Source: Marisimplicoccus sp038110465 (lineage in GTDB: Bacteria > Bacteroidota > Bacteroidia > Flavobacteriales > Flavobacteriaceae). From it: DNA of 64,000 nt. The notes under the pieces were generated by a model. The model ran no database searches. It was not told the origin of the DNA and saw only the letters and a list, made by a program, of their open reading frames with translations. Of the stretch, positions 1-9,600 are shown in pieces. Where the stretch lies: positions 18,844 to 82,843 of the forward strand of contig JAYNJU010000005.1 in NCBI GenBank assembly GCA_038110465.1, read 5' to 3'. A program made the translations under genes and the position numbers. Position 1 is the first letter of the stretch, and each line of letters begins with the position of its first letter.

Positions 1-1198
1 ATGCTAAGAAATCAGTTGGGATTAGTTTTGTTCCCTGATGCAATAATTGAAAAAAAGCATGCTGAGCATTAGTGCCTGTTGACCCCCATATTATAGACCC
101 CGTCTGATAGGTTACTTTTTCTCCATTCCTATCTACTCCCTTTCCATTACTCTCCATGCTTGCTTGTTGAAGATAATCTGGAAGTTTATCTAAAAACTGA
201 TTGTAAGGTATTACTGCTTCTGTCTCACAATTAAAAAAGTTATTATACCAAATACTAATTAGTCCAAGTGTAACTGGTATATTTTTTTCAAAATCAGTAT
301 TTCTAAAATGTTGATCCATTTCTTCAGCTCCTTTTAAAAATTCACTAAAGTGTTTGGAACCAATAACGATTGCAATAACAAGACCAACAGAGCCCCATAA
401 AGAAAATCTACCACCTACCCATTCAGGAATTGAAAGTATATTATCCTCTTTTATTCCAAATAATTTTGGATCAGTTAAATTATTTGAAACTGCTATAAAA
501 TGATCTTTAATATTTTCTTCATTTGCATTTTCTATGAACCAACTTCTTACCTTTTTGGCATTTTCTAAAGTTTCAATAGTTGTAAAAGTTTTTGAAACAA
601 TAATAAAGATTGTTGTCTCAGGATTGATAGACTCCAATAGTTTCTCTGTATAATCAGGATCAATATTTGAAATAAAATGAGGCTTAATACCTTTACTATA
701 ATAAGCCAATGCATTTGTAGCCATTTCAGGACCTAAATGAGATCCACCAATACCAATATTAACTACATCTGTTATTTTTTTACCAGTGAAACCTAATCTT
801 TTACCACTGTTTATCTCATCTGATATTATATTTATCTTACTTAGGCTGTTGGAGACAATTTTATTAATTTCTTTGTCACTATTTCGAGCTGATCTTAAAG
901 CAGTATGAAGAACTGCTCTTGATTCTGTTTCATTAATTTTAGAGCCTTTAAAATATTCTTCAATATTATTTTTTAATCCCGATTCATTGCTTAGTTCAAT
1001 TAATAATTCAAATGTTTTTTTACTTAGCCTATTTTTTGAAAAATCTACATAGAATTCCTTCCATGTGATAGTAAAATTATCTAATCTATTGGGCTCACTT
1101 AAAAAATCTAAAATTTTTTGATCTTTTTCTATTTGATATTTCTCAATTAGAAATGACCAAGATTTTAATTTAGTTGGATTCTTTTTTAAGAGAGTCAT
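1..1198 (-). CDS. pgi: glucose-6-phosphate isomerase, C-terminus cut by window edge
   Basis: Interconverts glucose 6-phosphate and fructose 6-phosphate in glycolysis and gluconeogenesis. I translated the minus strand from the ATG at 1198; the frame stays open for 399 codons to the window edge, so the last part of a protein usually near 530-550 residues is missing. Family motifs seen are VVNIGIGGSHLGPEMA (the sugar-phosphate-binding SIS domain), FIIVSKTFTTIETL, GGRFSLWGSVGL (the GGRxSxWS signature region) and, near the edge, WGSTGTNAQHAFFQLLHQG with the conserved catalytic-region His. Its ATG shares one base with the TAA of the upstream M23 peptidase gene (TAATG), so the two are probably co-translated. 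The identification is firm; only the C-terminus is unseen. Confidence 0.96.
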   Translation of the reverse strand, partial: MTLLKKNPTKLKSWSFLIEKYQIEKDQKILDFLSEPNRLDNFTITWKEFYVDFSKNRLSKKTFELLIELSNESGLKNNIEEYFKGSKINETESRAVLHTALRSARNSDKEINKIVSNSLSKINIISDEINSGKRLGFTGKKITDVVNIGIGGSHLGPEMATNALAYYSKGIKPHFISNIDPDYTEKLLESINPETTIFIIVSKTFTTIETLENAKKVRSWFIENANEENIKDHFIAVSNNLTDPKLFGIKEDNILSIPEWVGGRFSLWGSVGLVIAIVIGSKHFSEFLKGAEEMDQHFRNTDFEKNIPVTLGLISIWYNNFFNCETEAVIPYNQFLDKLPDYLQQASMESNGKGVDRNGEKVTYQTGSIIWGSTGTNAQHAFFQLLHQGTKLIPTDFLA

Positions 1199-2421
1199 TA
1201 TATTGAAGTTTTATTAATTATAACAATTGAGTCAAGCTTTGATCTAATGGAAACAATATCTCTAAAATACTTTCTTTTCAATGACTCATTTATAGGTTGA
1301 GCTTCAGGCAATTTTTGTTTAAAGGGGTCAACTTGTACACCATTTTTCCAAAACCTGTAACAAACATGAGGCCCAGAAGTATTACCTGTCATGCCTACCC
1401 AGCCAATTACATCACCTTGTTCAACAAATTGACCAACTTTTACGTTACTTCTTCTCATATGTAGGTATTGAGTTGAGTAAGTGTTATTGTGTTTTACTTT
1501 CACATACCTTCCGTTAGCTCTAGTGTAACTGGATTCGACGACTGTTCCATTAGCAGTAGAAAGAATTTCTGTTCCAATTGGAGCAGCAAAATCAGTTCCT
1601 CTATGAGCTCTTATTCTATTTCCATAATAAGCTATTCTTCTATTTAAATTATATCTTGAAGATATTCTTCCAAATTTAATAGGGGATTGTAAGAAGGCTC
1701 GTCTTAAATTTTTTCCTTCTTGATCTAAATACTCTACTATACCTTTAATAGAGTCAGTTTCATATTCAAATGCATATCTTTCAATGCCACGATGAACAAA
1801 ATATGCTGCTTTAACTTTTGTTATCCCAACAGGAATTGAATCATCAACATATGCCTCTGTATAAATTACTTTAAACTTATCACCCTTTTCTAATCTAAAA
1901 AAATCAATAGTCCAAGCATAAATATCAGACAGATAATATGTTAAAAGAGGATCTTTATTTTGCTCTTCAAGTGTTAAATATAATGAGTTGTCAATAGTAC
2001 CCGAAGCAGTTAAATCTTTATATGTCCTAGGTTTTATTAAAGTTTTTCCATATACACTATCATTTAGTTGAATAAATGAATAACCTTCAACTGTAGGATG
2101 ATATACAAAAGCTTGAAGCTTTCTTATGGAGTCTTTAGTGAAAATTAAAGTGTAAGGTTTCCCAATCTGAAGTTTTCTAAAGTCTACTTCGCCCTTTGTT
2201 TTTTCTAGGGCACTGTATATTTCTGGATAATCAATACCTTGATCTTCTAGAATATCTCCAAATGTATCCCCATTTTTAACTTTTTTTTCTTCAAAAACAA
2301 ACTGTGAAATATCATATCCATACTTATATTCAATAGGCTTCTCCTCGAATACATTCTCTATAACTCTTTTACATGAGTTAAGAGTTATCAGAATAGCAAT
2401 CAAAGGTAAAATTCTGTACAT
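1198..2421 (-). CDS. M23 family metallopeptidase lipoprotein (LytM-type)
   Basis: Predicted envelope peptidoglycan endopeptidase of the M23/LytM family. I chose the ATG at 2421, which overlaps the preceding TGA as TGATG, over the TTG one codon upstream. Numbering from that ATG, residues 1-17 form a lipoprotein signal ending in LNSC (C17). Residues about 38-60 (VKNGDTFGDILEDQGI) look like a LysM/OapA-like segment. The M23 domain has HRGTD (H273, D277), YLHMR (H321) and GPHVCYRFW (H352). The usual HxH zinc motif reads HVC, so C354 stands where a zinc-binding His is normal. From memory the HVCYRFW form recurs in Bacteroidota M23 proteins, so this is probably a subfamily trait and not decay. It is linked by overlap to DUF3108 upstream and pgi downstream. 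Confidence 0.88.
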   Translation of the reverse strand: MYRILPLIAILITLNSCKRVIENVFEEKPIEYKYGYDISQFVFEEKKVKNGDTFGDILEDQGIDYPEIYSALEKTKGEVDFRKLQIGKPYTLIFTKDSIRKLQAFVYHPTVEGYSFIQLNDSVYGKTLIKPRTYKDLTASGTIDNSLYLTLEEQNKDPLLTYYLSDIYAWTIDFFRLEKGDKFKVIYTEAYVDDSIPVGITKVKAAYFVHRGIERYAFEYETDSIKGIVEYLDQEGKNLRRAFLQSPIKFGRISSRYNLNRRIAYYGNRIRAHRGTDFAAPIGTEILSTANGTVVESSYTRANGRYVKVKHNNTYSTQYLHMRRSNVKVGQFVEQGDVIGWVGMTGNTSGPHVCYRFWKNGVQVDPFKQKLPEAQPINESLKRKYFRDIVSIRSKLDSIVIINKTSI

Positions 2422-3215
2422 CAATTATTTATTTCAATTTCTAAAGGGTTTGCAATTCCAGAGAACCTCTCTAAATCTGCCTTTATAGATCCTACTAGAA
2501 GATCTGCCTGAACTCTTAAAGGTATTCTATTTTTATCATCTGTAAGCCAAATTGTAATACTTCCTTCACCTTTAAAAATTCTACTTCTATTTGTAGTTGG
2601 CATAAACTTCAAACACTCTATTTTACCAAATTTAGTATTGACAATTTCTTTTCCAAGATACTTTAAAGGCAGTTTTCTATTCTTTGAATCATAAAACATA
2701 TTAATTGTAAATGACTCACCGACTTTTGTAGTTTCTTCAGAGAAATTTTTTCTTAAATAGTATAAAGAGGATATCAAATCTTGGACATTATTCTCAGTGT
2801 TTATTGTTTCGATAGTGCCTTCTTTTAAATTATTTACAGTAGCTTTTCTTGAATTAGAATCAAATTCTACTTCAAGGTTTTTTGTGTAACCACCTTCATA
2901 AATATTTCTTTTAAAAAATACTGGATCAACTTGTTTGTCATCAAAATAACTACTGTAATAGTCTTCAACTTTAAAAAATAATCTTGCTAAACCAATGGTT
3001 TTACCATATCCAGATGCTAATAATAGATCCTTTTCATTTAATTTTTCGCTAGTTAACTTTAGTGAAGCATAGCTAGCATTAAATATCCCATAATTCACAA
3101 TATACTCAAGGCTTTCCCCTGCCTTAAAAGGTTTGATATTATCAGAGATATTTTGGCTGAAAGATAATTTAGTACTTAGAAGTAAAATTTGAAGAATTAG
3201 AATTATTATTTTCAT
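2421..3215 (-). CDS. DUF3108 domain-containing exported protein
   Basis: A 264-residue protein with an N-terminal signal peptide (hydrophobic residues 2-18, likely cut after FSQ at about 21). The rest matches the DUF3108 pattern as I know it: FKAGESLEYIVNYGIFNAS near the start, then Tyr- and Phe-rich beta strands and a C-terminal stretch IWLTDDKNRIPLRVQADLLVGSIKADL. Biochemical function is not known; the family is thought to be periplasmic or outer-membrane associated beta-sheet proteins. Its stop overlaps the start of the M23 peptidase gene, suggesting a joint envelope role. An exact TAnnTTTG element lies 11-18 bases upstream of the ATG, so this gene is probably the first of the DUF3108, M23, pgi transcript. 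Confidence 0.8.
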   Translation of the reverse strand: MKIIILILQILLLSTKLSFSQNISDNIKPFKAGESLEYIVNYGIFNASYASLKLTSEKLNEKDLLLASGYGKTIGLARLFFKVEDYYSSYFDDKQVDPVFFKRNIYEGGYTKNLEVEFDSNSRKATVNNLKEGTIETINTENNVQDLISSLYYLRKNFSEETTKVGESFTINMFYDSKNRKLPLKYLGKEIVNTKFGKIECLKFMPTTNRSRIFKGEGSITIWLTDDKNRIPLRVQADLLVGSIKADLERFSGIANPLEIEINN

Positions 3216-3225
3216 CTTTCAGTTC

Positions 3226-3233
3226 CAAAATTA
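3226..3233 (-). promoter_or_regulatory. candidate -7 promoter element for DUF3108/M23/pgi
   Basis: The minus strand reads TAATTTTG, an exact fit to the Bacteroidota -7 consensus TAnnTTTG, ending 11 bases before the ATG at 3215. I see no convincing -33 TTTG at the usual spacing. Confidence 0.45.
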
Positions 3234-3240
3234 ATTAAAA

Positions 3241-5031
3241 TTAATTTTTTAATTGCTTAAAAATAGATCTTCCTCTTGCATCTCCTAGAAACTCTATCAA
3301 TTCCTCTTCTTTAACATTCTTCAATCTTTTGAATGATTTATATTTATCTAATAATTTTTCTTTTATTACTGGACCAACACCTTTTAATTCATCAATTTCA
3401 GATTTTAATGCAGCTTTACTTCTTTTGTCTCTATGAAAATTAATTGCAAATCTATGAGCTTCATTCCTAAGCTGTTGAATTAGTTTAAGAGTTTCAGACT
3501 TTTTATCTATATAAAGTGGAAGCTTATCACCAGGCTTAAATATCTCCTCCAATCTTTTAGCAATTCCAATTATGGCCACTTTGTTTTCTAAATTTAATCT
3601 AATAACGCTATTCATCCCTGATGATAATTGACCTTTTCCTCCATCTACAATTATCAAATTTGGTAATGATTTTTTTTCATCTATCAACCTTTTTAATCTC
3701 CTGTAAACTACCTGTTCCATTGAGGCAAAGTCATCTGGACCTTCAATTCCCTTAATATTAAAATGCCTATAATCTTTTTTAGATGGTTTACCGTTTTTAA
3801 ATACTACACATGAAGCAACTGGATTTGTTCCAATAAGATTTGAATTATCAAAACATTCTATATGAAGAGGGAGAACGGACAATTGTAAATCTTTCTTTGC
3901 TTGCTCCATAATTCTATTTGAATGTGCTTCAGGATCTACAATTTTTATTTGTTTTAATTTATCCACTCTATAAAACTTTGCATTACGAAGTGATAAATCA
4001 ACTAGACTTTTTTTCTCCCCTAACTTTGGAACACTCACTTTAATTCCCTCACCTAAATTTATTTTAAAAGGCAGATATACCTCTTTTGAAGTAGACAAGA
4101 ATCTTTCTCTTAATTCAATAATGCTTAATATAAGAATCTCTTTGTCTGACTCATTTAGTTTTTTTCTAATCTCTAGAGTATGAGACCTTATAATTGATCC
4201 ATATGAAACTTGAATAAAATTTACATAAGCATAAGATTCATCTGAAATAATAGAAAAAACATCAACATCACTAATTTTTGGACTTACAATTGTTGATCTG
4301 GACTGATAATCCTTTAAAGAGTCAAGTTTTTCTTTTATTTTTTGAGCCTTTTCATATTCTAAAGATTCTGAAAATTCAATCATTTTACCCTCAAGCCTTT
4401 TTAATGAATGTTTAAAATCCCCTTTAATTATTCCTCTTATTCCTTTTAGATTTTTTTCATAATCTTCATATTTAACTTTACCAACACAAGGACCTTCACA
4501 GTTTTCTAAATGATACTCGAGACATAATTTGAATTTATTGTTTTTTATATTATCAGATGTTAAATTGTAATTGCAAGTTCTTAAAGGGTATATTTCTTTA
4601 ATAATCTCTAATAATGTAATCACTGTTTTTACATTTCTATATGGGCCATAATATTCAGAGCCATCCCTAATGGCTTTTCTAGTGTAAAAGACTCTAGGAA
4701 ATGGTTCCTTTTTGATACAAAGCCAGGGATATGACTTATCATCCTTTAGTAATACATTATACTTTGGCTTATATTTCTTAATTAAATTATTTTCTAAGAG
4801 TAAAGCGTCCATTTCAGTTTCAACAACAATTCTTTCAATCTTATTAATGCTTCTAACCAACAGTTTTAATTTATTGGAATCATGTTTTTTTGTAAAATAT
4901 GATAAAACTCTTTTTTTTAAATCTTTAGCTTTTCCTATATAAATTATTTCATCGTCTTTATCAAAAAATTGATAGACTCCAGGTTCATTGGGTAATGATT
5001 TAGCTTTTATATGGACTTCACTTTCTTTCAC
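3241..5031 (-). CDS. uvrC: excinuclease ABC subunit C
   Basis: Dual-incision nuclease of UvrABC nucleotide excision repair. It has 596 residues, normal for the family. Domains in order: GIY-YIG nuclease (PGVYQFFDKDDEIIYIGKAK, residues about 17-37), the Cys-containing linker around residue 170 (CNYNL, CLEYHLENCEGPC), a UVR motif that binds UvrB (about 205-240, FSESLEYEKAQKIKEKL), the RNase-H-like second nuclease (IECFDNSNL and IIVDGGKGQL supply acidic residues) and C-terminal helix-hairpin-helix (ELKGVGPVIKEKLL). The start codon is GTG at 5031. Only 36 bases separate it from the divergent cyclo-ligase gene. The stop lies 25 bases before DUF3108. Confidence 0.97.
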   Translation of the reverse strand: MKESEVHIKAKSLPNEPGVYQFFDKDDEIIYIGKAKDLKKRVLSYFTKKHDSNKLKLLVRSINKIERIVVETEMDALLLENNLIKKYKPKYNVLLKDDKSYPWLCIKKEPFPRVFYTRKAIRDGSEYYGPYRNVKTVITLLEIIKEIYPLRTCNYNLTSDNIKNNKFKLCLEYHLENCEGPCVGKVKYEDYEKNLKGIRGIIKGDFKHSLKRLEGKMIEFSESLEYEKAQKIKEKLDSLKDYQSRSTIVSPKISDVDVFSIISDESYAYVNFIQVSYGSIIRSHTLEIRKKLNESDKEILILSIIELRERFLSTSKEVYLPFKINLGEGIKVSVPKLGEKKSLVDLSLRNAKFYRVDKLKQIKIVDPEAHSNRIMEQAKKDLQLSVLPLHIECFDNSNLIGTNPVASCVVFKNGKPSKKDYRHFNIKGIEGPDDFASMEQVVYRRLKRLIDEKKSLPNLIIVDGGKGQLSSGMNSVIRLNLENKVAIIGIAKRLEEIFKPGDKLPLYIDKKSETLKLIQQLRNEAHRFAINFHRDKRSKAALKSEIDELKGVGPVIKEKLLDKYKSFKRLKNVKEEELIEFLGDARGRSIFKQLKN

Positions 5032-5067
5032 CTAAGTAAAATTAAAGCTAATTTTATTTAATAATAA

Positions 5068-5643
5068 TTGAAAACATTGATTGAGAATAAAAATTTTCTA
5101 AGGCAACACTTTCTAAAAAAGAGAATCTCTATCACTTCATCAGAATTAGATGAGTTAAGTATGGAGATTACCTCTAAAGTCAATAATCTAAAAATATGGA
5201 ATTTCAATTACTATCATATCTTCATGACATTGAAGGAAAAGAATGAAATAAATACTGAAGAATTAATAAATATTTTAAAAGAAAAAGAAAAAAAAATAGT
5301 AGTTCCTAAAATTTTTAAAAATGATATTATAAATTTTGAAATTACTGATTCAACCAATTTTAAGTTAAATAAACTTGGAATAAATGAACCTGTAGATGGC
5401 AATGAAATAAAAAATAACTTAATAGATGTTATTTTTTTACCTCTAATAATTTTTGATATTCAAGGAAATAGAGTAGGTTATGGTAAGGGTTATTATGACA
5501 GATTATTAAAGACAAATTCGAAAAAAATAATAAAAATTGGTCTTTCCATCTTTGATCCTGTAGATGAAATTTTAGATGTAAATAATCATGATATAAAGAT
5601 GGATTATTGTGTTACCCCAAAAGAGGTATTCAAGTTTAATTAA
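5068..5643 (+). CDS. 5-formyltetrahydrofolate cyclo-ligase
   Basis: ATP-dependent conversion of 5-formyl-THF to 5,10-methenyl-THF (MTHFS family). It has 191 residues, the usual size. Seen: N-terminal KNFLRQHFLKKR (family pattern K..R), the segment VIFLPLIIFDIQGNRVGYGKGYYDRLL containing the signature GYGKGYYDR, and a C-terminal D-x-D region. The start is TTG at 5068; an alternative TTG lies at 5077, and no ATG is suitably placed. A near-match to the -7 element (TAATTTTA, 5049-5056) precedes it. It converges on lspA with a single-base gap. Confidence 0.93.
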   Translation: MKTLIENKNFLRQHFLKKRISITSSELDELSMEITSKVNNLKIWNFNYYHIFMTLKEKNEINTEELINILKEKEKKIVVPKIFKNDIINFEITDSTNFKLNKLGINEPVDGNEIKNNLIDVIFLPLIIFDIQGNRVGYGKGYYDRLLKTNSKKIIKIGLSIFDPVDEILDVNNHDIKMDYCVTPKEVFKFN

Positions 5644-5644
5644 T

Positions 5645-6283
5645 TTATATTTTTTTATTGAAAATGAGCAGTAAAAGAACGCCAGTGCTTATATAGGAAT
5701 CCGCAAAATTAAATACATATTCAAAAAAAGTATATTCTTGGCCTCCTACAAAAGGCATCCAATTTGGCCACACCCAGGTGGCTAAAGGAAATTGAATCAT
5801 ATCAACTACGCTTCCGTAAAATAAAGAAGAATATCCAGTTTCAGGAAATAAACTTGCTACCTGCCCTAAACTAGAAGAAAAAATTACACCGTAAAAAATA
5901 GAATCTATAAGATTACCAATTGCTCCAGCAATAATAAGACTTATACAAAAAATTAAAAAACTCGAGTTCTTTTTATTAAATAAACTTTTTAACCAAAAAG
6001 CTAAACCAATGCAAGCAAAAATTCTAAAAATTGTAAGGATTAATTTAGCAGCATCATCACTCAAAAAAGGGATAATATTATTTAGTCTAGCCCCCATCGC
6101 CATGCCTTTATTTTCAATAAAAAGTAGCTTGAAGAAACCAAGATCAATAATTGGAGGCTGTCCGTAAGTTGTTAATGGGAAGTTTAATTTTATATAAAAT
6201 TTAATAATCTGATCAATAAGAATTAATGCTACTATAAATACTAAAGACTTTTTAGCATTAATATTTTTAAAGTATGAAATCAA
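5645..6283 (-). CDS. lspA: lipoprotein signal peptidase (signal peptidase II)
   Basis: Inner-membrane aspartyl protease that cleaves prolipoproteins at the lipobox; many lipoproteins in this window are its likely substrates. It has 212 residues, with the extended Bacteroidota layout (classical LspA is about 165). Hydrophobic segments lie at about 12-32, 80-102, 110-130 and 188-210. Catalytic Asp motifs are GAIGNLIDSIFYG and FNFADSYISTG; VVDMIQFP is the family VxD motif. The start appears to be TTG at 6283 (MISYFKN). It sits 10 bases after the dksA-like gene and is probably co-transcribed with it and ileS. Confidence 0.94.
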   Translation of the reverse strand: MISYFKNINAKKSLVFIVALILIDQIIKFYIKLNFPLTTYGQPPIIDLGFFKLLFIENKGMAMGARLNNIIPFLSDDAAKLILTIFRIFACIGLAFWLKSLFNKKNSSFLIFCISLIIAGAIGNLIDSIFYGVIFSSSLGQVASLFPETGYSSLFYGSVVDMIQFPLATWVWPNWMPFVGGQEYTFFEYVFNFADSYISTGVLLLLIFNKKI

Positions 6284-6293
6284 TAGATTTTAT

Positions 6294-6677
6294 TTAGTTC
6301 TGTATGTTCTTTGCCTCTATGCTTAGAGTTGCGTGAGGAACTATCTCCAGCCTTTTTTTATCAATAAGTTTACCAGTAACTCTGCATATTCCATAAGTCT
6401 TATTCTCTATTCTAACAAGGGCATTTTTTAGATCTCTAATGAATTTTTCTTGTCTAAGAGCTAGTTGAGTATTTGCTTCTTTTGACATTGTTTCAGAACC
6501 CTCTTCAAATGACTTAAAAGTTGGAGATGTATCATCAGTTCCATTATTACTATCATTCATATAAGCACTTTTTAATAGATCAAGGTCGTTTTTAGCCTTT
6601 TCTATTTTTTCATTAATGATCTTCTTAAAACTCTCAAGTTCTTTATCAGAGTATCTACTTTTTTCTATTTTACTCAT
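6294..6677 (-). CDS. TraR/DksA family protein (Cys-poor)
   Basis: DksA-like factor, expected to bind the RNA polymerase secondary channel and modulate transcription with (p)ppGpp. It has 127 residues: an N-terminal coiled-coil (about 10-50, Lys/Glu-rich), an acidic TSPTFKSFEEGSETMSKE stretch, then the C-terminal zinc-finger-like region YGICRVTGKLIDKKRLEIVPHA. Only one Cys remains where canonical DksA has four, so classical zinc binding is unlikely. From memory this Cys-poor form is usual in Bacteroidota. It lies one base after ileS ends and before lspA, a common flavobacterial order. Confidence 0.85.
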   Translation of the reverse strand: MSKIEKSRYSDKELESFKKIINEKIEKAKNDLDLLKSAYMNDSNNGTDDTSPTFKSFEEGSETMSKEANTQLALRQEKFIRDLKNALVRIENKTYGICRVTGKLIDKKRLEIVPHATLSIEAKNIQN

Positions 6678-6678
6678 T

Positions 6679-9600
6679 TTATGCTTTTTTTATAGTTATT
6701 AATGTTTTAATATCATCAAATTCTAGAATTTCACCCTTTTCTAAATTTTCGCTAAAATATAATTTTATTGCTAATGTTTCACCTTTGATGTAATCTATTT
6801 TTGAGTTTATTGAAGCCTCTAATTTTTCAGAAGTTTTAATTACTACTTCAATTTTGTCAGTTACTTCAAAACCCTTATTTTTTCTGATATTTTGAATTCT
6901 ATTTACAAGTTCTCTTGAAATTCCCTCATTAATTAAATCCTCATTTAATTGTAGGTCAAGAGCAATTGTTATCCCATCATTACTTGCTACAGAAAGGCCT
7001 TCTATGTCTTTATAAGTTATTTCAACTTCATTAACACTTAAATTTATTTCTTGTTGATTAACGTTAAGCTTTAACTCTCCATTAGATTCTAAAAGATCAA
7101 TTTCTTCTTTTTCAAGATCTTTAATTTTTTTTGAAAGCTCATTTATTATGAAACCATATTTTGGACCAAGTAATTTAAAATTTGGTTTTAATTCCTTAAC
7201 AAGTAATGAATCACTATTATTGATATACTCAATAGATTTTACATTAATTTCTGATATAATCTGTTCTTTTGCATTTTCTATTTCTTGTTTTTCAACTTCA
7301 TTTTTACAAGGTATATAAATCATACTCAAAGGTTGCCTTACCTTAATTTTTTCTTTTTTTCTAATAGAAAGTGCTAATGAGCAAATATTTCTGATTTTAT
7401 TGATCTTATTCTCTAATTCTTCATCAATATTACTTGAATTATATTGAGGAAATTCAGATAAATGAACTGATTCGTAATCCTCTTTATTAGTATAATCATT
7501 TAAAGATTTAAAGATGAACTCTGAGTAAAATGGAGCAATTGGAGAAATTAACTTACTGATAGTTATTAAACACTCGTACAATGTTTGAAATGCAGCTATT
7601 TTATCATCATTGTATTCACCCTTCCAAAATCTTCTTCTTGATAATCTAACATACCAATTACTAAGTTTCTCTTGAACAAAATCATTTATTTCTCTAGCAG
7701 CTGGTGTTAATTCATAATTTTCAAAACTATTGTCGACTTTTTTTATCAAAGAATTAAGCTCAGAAATTATCCAATTATCAAGCTCCGATCTTGAACTTAA
7801 TCTAATATCCGCCTCCTTGTATTTAAACTTATCAATGTTAGAATAAAGACTAAAAAAGCTGTAAACATTATAAAGGGTTCCAAAAAATTTTCTTTTTACT
7901 TCTGCCACACCTTCATGATCAAATTTTAGATTGTCCCATGGGTTGGAATTAGTAATCATATACCATCTTACAGCATCAGCCCCATGTTTATCAATCATTT
8001 CAAATGGATCAATTGCATTTCCAAGTCTTTTAGACATTTTTTGTCCATTTTTATCAAGAACTAGACCATTTGAAATAACATTTTTATATGATATTGAATC
8101 AAAAACTAAAGTAGAAATTGCGTGTAAAGTATAAAACCATCCTCGAGTTTGATCAACTCCTTCTGCAATGAAATCAGCGGGAAAGTTTAATTTCTCTTCA
8201 ATATCATCTTTATTTTCGAAAGGATAATGAATTTGTGCATATGGCATTGATCCTGAATCAAACCAAACATCAATTATATCTTTCTCTCTTTTCATTGGAC
8301 TACCAGACCTAGAACATAAAACGATATTATCTACGACGTCTTTATGAAAATCAATATTTAGATAATTTGAGTCGGACATATCATTTACCTTAAAATCAGG
8401 AAATGGACTAGATTCCATAAATCCATTTTTAATTGAAATGTCTATTTCATCAATTAATTCTTTGGCAGAACCAATAATTTTTATTTCTGAATTGTCTTCA
8501 GTACTCCAAATAGGTAGTGGAATACCCCAAAATCTTGATCTTGATAAATTCCAATCATTTGCAGATTTTAACCAATTACCAAACCTTCCTTCTCCTGTTG
8601 ACTCAGGTTTCCAATTAATCTTCTTATTTAGTTCATACATTCTATCTGAAAGTGAGCTAATTTTGATAAACCATGATTCCATAGGATAATATAAAACAGG
8701 CTTATCAGTCCTCCAACAATGAGGATAAGAATGAGAATATTTTTCGACTTTAAAGGCTTTGTTTTCTTCTTTTAATTTTATTGCTATTTCTACATCTACT
8801 GATTTTTCAGGTTCTTTTTCCTTATCATAATATTCATTTTTAACATATTTACCACTAATAACACCGATATCTTCAATAAACTTACCTTGTAAATTAACTA
8901 ATGGAACTTTAATTCCATTTTTATCTAATACTTGAAGTGGAGGAACCTCTGGTTTAGCTTGCTTAGCAGCTTTATAATCATCTTGACCAAAAGTAGGCGC
9001 TGTATGAACTATTCCGGTCCCATCATCAGTTGTAACAAAATCTCCTAAAATTACTCTGAAGGCGTTCTCAGGATTTTCTATAGGCAAAGGAGATTCTTCC
9101 CAAATTCTCTCATACTTAATCCCTTCTAATTTTTTTCCAATTGTTTTGTCCAAAACTAAATATGGAATATTAGAATCTTTTGAGTCATAGCTATTTAATT
9201 CTGACTTTTCTTTTACTTCAAAATAGTTTTTAGAAAAATTTTTTTCAATGAGATTTGATGCTAATAAAACTTTAATTTTTTTCTTAGTATACTGGTTATA
9301 AGTTTCAATAAAACAATATTCAATTTTTTCACCAACTGTTAAAGCAGTATTTGAAGGAAGTGTCCATGGGGTAGTAGTCCATGCAAGAAGATAAAAAGGA
9401 TATTGATTTTTAAGATCATCTGGCAAACTATCTTCTAAGCATTTAAATTGAGCTACTACTGAAGTGTCTGTCACATCCCTATATGCTCCTGGCTGATTTA
9501 ACTCATGTGAGCTAAGGCCAGACCCTGCTGCCGGAGAGTATGGTTGTATTGTGTACCCTTTATAGAGTAGGTTTTTCTCAGATATATTTTTTAATAACCA

